From Xenoacremonium recifei (taxonomy: Eukaryota; Ascomycota; Sordariomycetes; Hypocreales; Nectriaceae), in the NCBI GenBank assembly GCA_012184525.1, contig WOFQ01000037.1, positions 292,728 to 356,727 of the forward strand: 64,000 nt of DNA. Direction: 5' to 3'. The notes beneath the pieces were generated by a model, which saw only the letters and a list, made by a program, of their open reading frames with translations, made no database searches and had not been told where the DNA came from. Each line of letters begins with the position of its first letter. Position 1 is the first letter of the stretch. The position numbers and the translations under genes are program-made. Shown piece after piece: positions 58,960-64,000 of this stretch.

Positions 58960-61244
58960 ATGGCGGATGCTATGGAAGTCGACTCTCCAAGGGGGACAAA
59001 ACGAAAGGTTGATGGCGATGGTGATGTAGCTACGGCTCCCCGGAGAATCAGAGTGAGTTAGGCTTTTCCTATGATTCACTGATAGACGTTTAATCATTTT
59101 CGATAATAGGCTTTGGACGCGAATGTGGTCAACAAGATTGCTGCTGGAGAAATCATCGTGGCACCTGTCCATGCTTTGAAAGAACTAATAGAGAATGCTG
59201 TCGATGCTGGATCAACGTCACTGGAAATTCTCGTCAAGGATGGTGGACTGAAGCTTCTTCAAATCATGGACAATGGCTGTGGTATACAGGTAAGGCTATT
59301 ATTTGAACGTACGAAATGCACCCTCTAATATACTTGTAGAAGGAAGATCTCGCTATTCTATGCGAACGCCATACGACCTCAAAAATCAGTACTTTTGAAG
59401 ACCTGGCTGCGATTGCCACGTACGGCTTTCGAGGCGAGGCGTTAGCCAGCATAAGTCACATTGCTCATTTAACAGTGACTACCAAAACGAAGGACTCAGA
59501 CTTAGCATGGCGGGCACATTACCTAGATGGAGTCCTGACACCAGCTAAACCAGGACAGTCGCCCGAACCCAAGGGAGTTGCTGGACGGCCCGGGACCCAA
59601 ATCACCGTGGAAGATCTATTCTTCAATATCCCAACGCGCCGAAAGGCCTTTAGGTCTCCTGCCGACGAGTTCAATAAGATCATTGACATGGTTGGACGAT
59701 ATGCCATCCATTGTAGGGGTGTCGGTTTTACCTGCAAAAAGGCAGGAGAGTCCTCGAATAGCTTGTCGGTTCAGACCCAAGCCACCGTCATTGATCGCAT
59801 ACGTCAAATACACGGGAGCAGCGTTGCAAACGAGCTCATGGAATTTGAGACATCCGAGGCACGATGGGGTTTCAAGGCAGAGGGATTTGCCACGAATGCC
59901 AACTATTCTGTGAAGAAGACCACACTATTGCTCTTCATCAATCATCGGGCCGTTGAGTCAACTCACATCAAGAAGGCTATTGAGCAGACATACTCGACAT
60001 TCCTTCCGAAGCAAGGCCATCCCTTCGTCTACTTGAATCTAGAGATTGATCCAGCTCGAGTTGATGTCAACGTACATCCTACAAAGAAGGAAGTCCATTT
60101 TCTGAATGAGGATGAGATAATCCAGGCCATCTGCGAACATATAGAGTCTAAATTGGCTGCTGTTGACACGAGCCGGACATTCATGACGCAAACTCTGCTA
60201 CCCGGTGCGAGACCAGTCGACCCCTCGCCTCAGCCAGACAGCGACGGCACCCCTGCTCGGGGAATGCCAACGACCAAGAAGCAAAGGCGTAACTCGAACG
60301 ATCTGGTGCGGACCGATACCTTCGAGCGTAAAATCACGAGCATGTTCCAAAGAGCTGGTCCAAACGAGTCGTCGGGGTCGGCCAGTCGAGCGGAATTTGC
60401 GACGGCTGTAGCTGAGGACATTGAGTATGGTACTATTGAGCGAGAAGCTGTGCCGTGTAAGCTCAACAGCGTCAAGCAACTTCGACAAGAGGTGCAAGAA
60501 GATCAGCATAACGAGCTGACTGACATCTTCATCAACCACACGTTCGTCGGCATTGTAGATGACCAGCGTCGACTTGCAGCAATCCAGGGCGGTGTCAAGC
60601 TGTACTTGGTCGATTATGGACACACCTGCTACGAGTATCTGTACCAGGTTGGTTTGACGGATTTTGGTAATTTTGGTACCATCCGTTTCAGCCCTTCGCT
60701 AGACCTTCGCGAATTGCTTCACATGGCGGCCGAGGCAGAGAAGCAGAACATTACTTCCCCCGACGAGGACTTTGACGTCGAGGCCCTTGTCGCGCGCGTC
60801 GCTGACCAGCTGATAGAGCGCCGCGAAATGCTCCACGAGTATTTCTCCTTGGAAATATCTCCCGCCGGCGAACTCATCTCCCTCCCACTGCTGGTCAGAA
60901 ACTACACGCCGCCCCTTGTCAAGCTTCCACGCTTCCTCCTGCGTCTTGGCCCTCACGTCGACTGGACCGAGGAGAAGGCCTGCTTCGAGACTTTTCTGAA
61001 AGAGCTCGCGACTTTCTATGTTCCTGAACAACTTCCTGCACTTCCCGGAGACGAGGAGGGCCTGCGGAATGAACGTGTGCCTGAGGACGTCAAGGTGAGG
61101 AGGCAGCAGGTACGGTGGGCAATGGAGAATGTGTTTTTCCCGGCGTTTAAAGCACGATTGGTGGCGACTAAGTCGTTGATGGAGGGGAGCGTTCTGGAGG
61201 TCGCGAGCTTGAAGGGGTTATATCGTGTCTTCGAACGATGTTGA
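58960..61244 (+). CDS. MLH1: DNA mismatch repair protein Mlh1
   Basis: Exons 58960-59052, 59110-59289 and 59340-61244 give 725 residues. Mlh1 pairs with Pms1 or Mlh3 in the nucleus to act after MutS in mismatch repair and in meiotic crossing-over. The GHKL ATPase blocks are clear: V-N-K-I-A-A-G-E-I, E-L-I-E-N-A-V-D-A-G, D-N-G-C-G-I, T-S-K-I and G-F-R-G-E-A-L-A-S-I. The transducer domain has D-V-N-V-H-P-T-K-K-E-V. The C-terminus ends F-E-R-C, the conserved Mlh1 terminus that contributes to the Pms1 endonuclease site. A 30-residue basic N-terminal extension (K-R-K-V) may help nuclear import. It is convergent with SYO1. Confidence 0.97.
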
Positions 61245-61450
61245 AGACAAAGAGATGTATATCTTGTGGCTACGGAAGAAAATGTGCTGAGTTATGATGG
61301 GCTAGTGCGTGTGCACGGAGCTTGGGGAATGACAAGAGAAATTAGAGCGATATAGCAACGAAAGTAAATAGGCCCGTCAAATCTATGTAACTTTTGATCA
61401 TCCATGTCCAGAACTCATAACAATGCTAAGATAACGGATCGGTAATCCTC

Positions 61451-63469
61451 TCATTGGGGCTTGTTCTTCCGCTTATACGCCAGGAACCGACTCAAGTTCA
61501 TCACCGCCTCATCCGCCCGTGTCCTCAGCTCGCCCTGCTCCCGCTTGTCAATAGTCTTGACCATAGCGCGAGCCTTGGGTAGCACGCCCTCCAAATGCTT
61601 CAGGAAGTTGTCCTTCCAGAAGACGCCAGCATCGCACGCCCACTCCTCGTTGCCGTAGATGTCAAAGAGCTGGTTCAGCGCCTCGACAGCATCCGCGACA
61701 GGAGTGGCGGGCAGACCGGCTAGGAGCGTGATGAGAAACGTACCAACCTCGCGGTTAAGCTCCAGCGGCGCGGGATCGAGCGCCAACTGTCCGAGCACGC
61801 CGATGCACTTGACGCCCAGAGCCTGGAAGGGGTCCTCCTTGTCCTGGGCAGCAGCACCCTTGGTGGCCTGATACAGCGCAATGAACTTGCGGTGCTCATC
61901 AACCTTGAGCGGCGTAGAACTGCCGCGCAGCGAGCGCGCAACCGCCCAAGCAAGACTGGTGACGCTGGTGGCAAGCTCGATGTCGGCCGTGTCAGAAGCC
62001 AGGACAGGCGCAATGACTTGGGCCCAAAGGTCCTGGCCCACGGGCGTCCAGGCGCGCTGGACGCTGGTGTTGTGCTTGTCGGCGAAGTCGAGGAGGGAGA
62101 TGCTCCAGGCGATGTTGTTGAGGGCGGAGAGGGCGTGGGTTTGGAGTTTGAGGGTCGCGTCGTTGTTGGGGGAGGTGGAGGCTATGCGGATGATTTCGGG
62201 GATGGCAGTCTGGAGGAGGAGCTTGAGGGTCGGCATGTCGTCCAAGCTAGGAGCTGTGTCGTCGTCGTCGGCACCTGTGACCATCTCCATGTCGGCTTCC
62301 ATTTCATCCTGGTCCATCTCGTCATCTTCGTCCTCGCCCTCTTCATCACCAGCTTCATCGTCGTCTCCATCAGCATCGTTCATGTCCTCGTCATCCTTGG
62401 CGTCCTTGGTTTCATTTTTCAGTGGCTCGTCTGCGTCATTCGAGGCATGGAGGTTGGTGCCGATGGAAGCTAATATTTCCAGAGCGAGTTGCTGGTATTC
62501 GAAGGGGCTGGACCAGCCGGTGCTGGTTGAGGTTTGGTCCGGTTGGAATGAGCCGACAGCCTTGGAAAGTGTCGGGATGAGGGAAGAGTCGTCGGCGTTG
62601 AGGGCAATTTCCTGTCCTTGGAGCGCAGTGAAGAGGTTGTGAAGGACACCGCATGCTAGAACACCATCACTGGTCGACTCCTTTCGCAGCACCATGAGCC
62701 CCTCAAAAGTCTCAGCGTCTTTGCCGTTGACGATCTTGCCCGCCAGCTCCTGGTTATCCTCAGTCAAGATCATGAGACAGGCGAGTGTGTCTCCTCGTAG
62801 TGCAGCAATGTCCTCGTTCTGAGCAAGCTTGTGTGAGCTCAGGAGGAAGAGGAAGCTGGTGATGGTGACGTTGCCAGAAATGGACAGCAAGATCTCGTCC
62901 TGAGATTCCGCTAGGGCAGTGAGAAGTGAGACAATAGATGCAACAATGCTGAGAAGAAACTTTTGCTCAACCTTGGACGACTTGCCGAACCCAGTCTCAT
63001 TGGACAGGGTTTCTGAGACCTAGGGAGTGTTATTATAAGTTTGCGGTAGGGTTGAGACATGGCAAGCACTCACAGATCTGGCAGCAAACTCAATTGCAGT
63101 CAGAATGTCAACACGGAACAGGTGAACACAGAAGTCTGGCTCCTCCTCCTGCGCCAAAACCTGGAGGATTCCCCATCCAGCGGCACGGCTCTCGAGAGCG
63201 GCATCAGTCAGGGTCTGGGTCAAAATGGTGTGTACAATCTGTTCCCGCAACAGCAACTTTCGACATTTGGAGTCTTGGATGATGTTAGAAATGGCGGCAG
63301 CAGCAGCCGAGCGGGACTTGGGGTCGGCGCTCTTGAGATCGTTGACAATGGGGAGAATCTTGGACTCTCTGAGAGCGGCCAGCTCTGGGTCTGCGGGAGG
63401 CTTGATGGGCTTTGCGATGGGGTCTTTGCGCCGGACCGCATTGGCACGGTTTCTCCTAGATTTGGCCAT
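61451..63469 (-). CDS. SYO1: Ribosomal-protein import adaptor Syo1 (ARM/HEAT repeats)
   Basis: Minus-strand exons 63469-63074 and 63019-61451 give 654 residues. Syo1 binds uL18 (Rpl5) and uL5 (Rpl11) and carries them into the nucleus with Kap104 for 5S RNP assembly. The N-terminus M-A-K-S-R-R-N-R is basic and fits the importin-binding signal. Helical ARM/HEAT repeats fill the rest (S-R-S-A-A-A-A-A-I-S-N-I-I; L-S-A-L-N-N-I-A-W). A long Asp/Glu loop lies near the middle, as in known Syo1 proteins, where it helps hold basic ribosomal proteins. It ends A-Y-K-R-K-N-K-P-Q. The intron is 54 bp. Confidence 0.92.
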
Positions 63470-63962
63470 GGCGAGTCTCGAGGCGTTAGAGGATCGAAAT
63501 AAACAGGTCGTAGCTGGGTGGTTCTAGAAAGTTGTCGTTGTTATGAGCGAAGAGGAGAATGTATATATCATGGAAAAGGTGGGATGAAATTTTGGCTGGG
63601 AATCTTTTTCTTAGACTCGTGCCCCACCATGAAAACGGCAGCTCAGCAGGTTGAGCTTTGTGACTCTCCACTGAAGGCAAATCTTTTTGGTGGATGATCA
63701 CCGCTAAGAGGAGAAAATTGGACGGTGCGTGTTGCCATGGGCTCTCGGAGAATAATTGGCGAATGAAGGGCTCTCATGGTCATGAAGTCGACGGGAGCTG
63801 TGCTATGGCGTTGTGGAGGAAGGAGAGAGCATCCTCACCAGCCACACCTTCTGCCACCTGCGCCACACCACCATCACCTCCCTGACTTCGCGCGTTATTG
63901 GACTTGGCTTGGCACCTTGCAGCAGTAATTACCCGTTGGTCTCGGGTGGGTCAACCACACAG
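63470..63962. other. Upstream region of SYO1
   Basis: Promoter and 5' UTR on the minus strand. No gene is seen. Confidence 0.5.
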
Positions 63963-63992
63963 CCCAACTAAGGGCTCCGTCCCTTAGTTGGG
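63963..63992. repeat. Perfect 12-base inverted repeat at the window edge
   Basis: CCCAACTAAGGG and CCCTTAGTTGGG enclose CTCCGT; GAAAAAAC follows. The symmetric, strongly stable stem is unlike the surrounding promoter. It could be a transposon or MITE end that continues outside the window. Confidence 0.6.
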
Positions 63993-64000
63993 GAAAAAAC

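Overview
This window comes from a filamentous ascomycete (Pezizomycotina, probably a Sordariomycete; I cannot fix the genus). The evidence is the short GT-AG introns (about 49-124 bp, many with CTAAC/CTGAC branch sites), GC-rich third codon positions, pyrimidine-rich promoters, and fungal-only families: a Zn2Cys6 regulator, a NACHT-WD40 NLR, ASTRA subunit Asa1 and Syo1. I support 21 protein genes and saw no rRNA, convincing tRNA or CRISPR array. Gene models were built by hand from frame, splice consensus and family match. Exon limits are given in each entry.

Layout. 0-7.2 kb: a GPAT/DHAPAT-family acyltransferase (+) convergent with pantothenate synthetase (-), then a 14-TM DHA2-type efflux pump (-). 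7.2-10.9 kb holds no recognisable gene. 10.9-13.4 kb: an unknown protein (+) with a duplicated terminal splice acceptor, convergent with ASA1 (-). 13.4-16.5 kb is gene-poor with one possible decayed gene. 16.5-20 kb: a Zn2Cys6 regulator (+) convergent with a short-chain dehydrogenase (-) whose upstream region carries two CGG-N14-CCG motifs. 20.6-23.3 kb: a TPR protein and a HAD phosphatase share a divergent promoter. 23.7-25 kb: an F-box-like gene with an unclear exon junction. 25.6-29.6 kb: an NLR gene split by a 193-bp solo-LTR-like insertion. 29.8-36.3 kb: one intronless 2157-residue secreted Gly/Ser/Asp-rich repeat protein (-). 38-44 kb: an NAD(P)-binding protein, a GPI-type surface protein and UDP-glucose 6-dehydrogenase (all -). 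48-51 kb: a GT4 glycosyltransferase (+) convergent with a single-pass membrane protein (-). 54.3-57.7 kb: an aldo-keto reductase (+) convergent with a sugar transporter (-). 59-63.5 kb: MLH1 (+) convergent with SYO1 (-).

Most genes are unrelated housekeeping neighbours (lipid, CoA, mismatch repair, ribosomal-protein import, TORC1-related kinase assembly). The accessory part is 23.7-41 kb, with an F-box-like gene, a transposon-hit immune-type receptor and two cell-surface or secreted repeat proteins. Possible functional pairs are the regulator with the SDR, UGDH with the GT4 enzyme, and the aldo-keto reductase with the sugar porter; all three pairings are inference from position.
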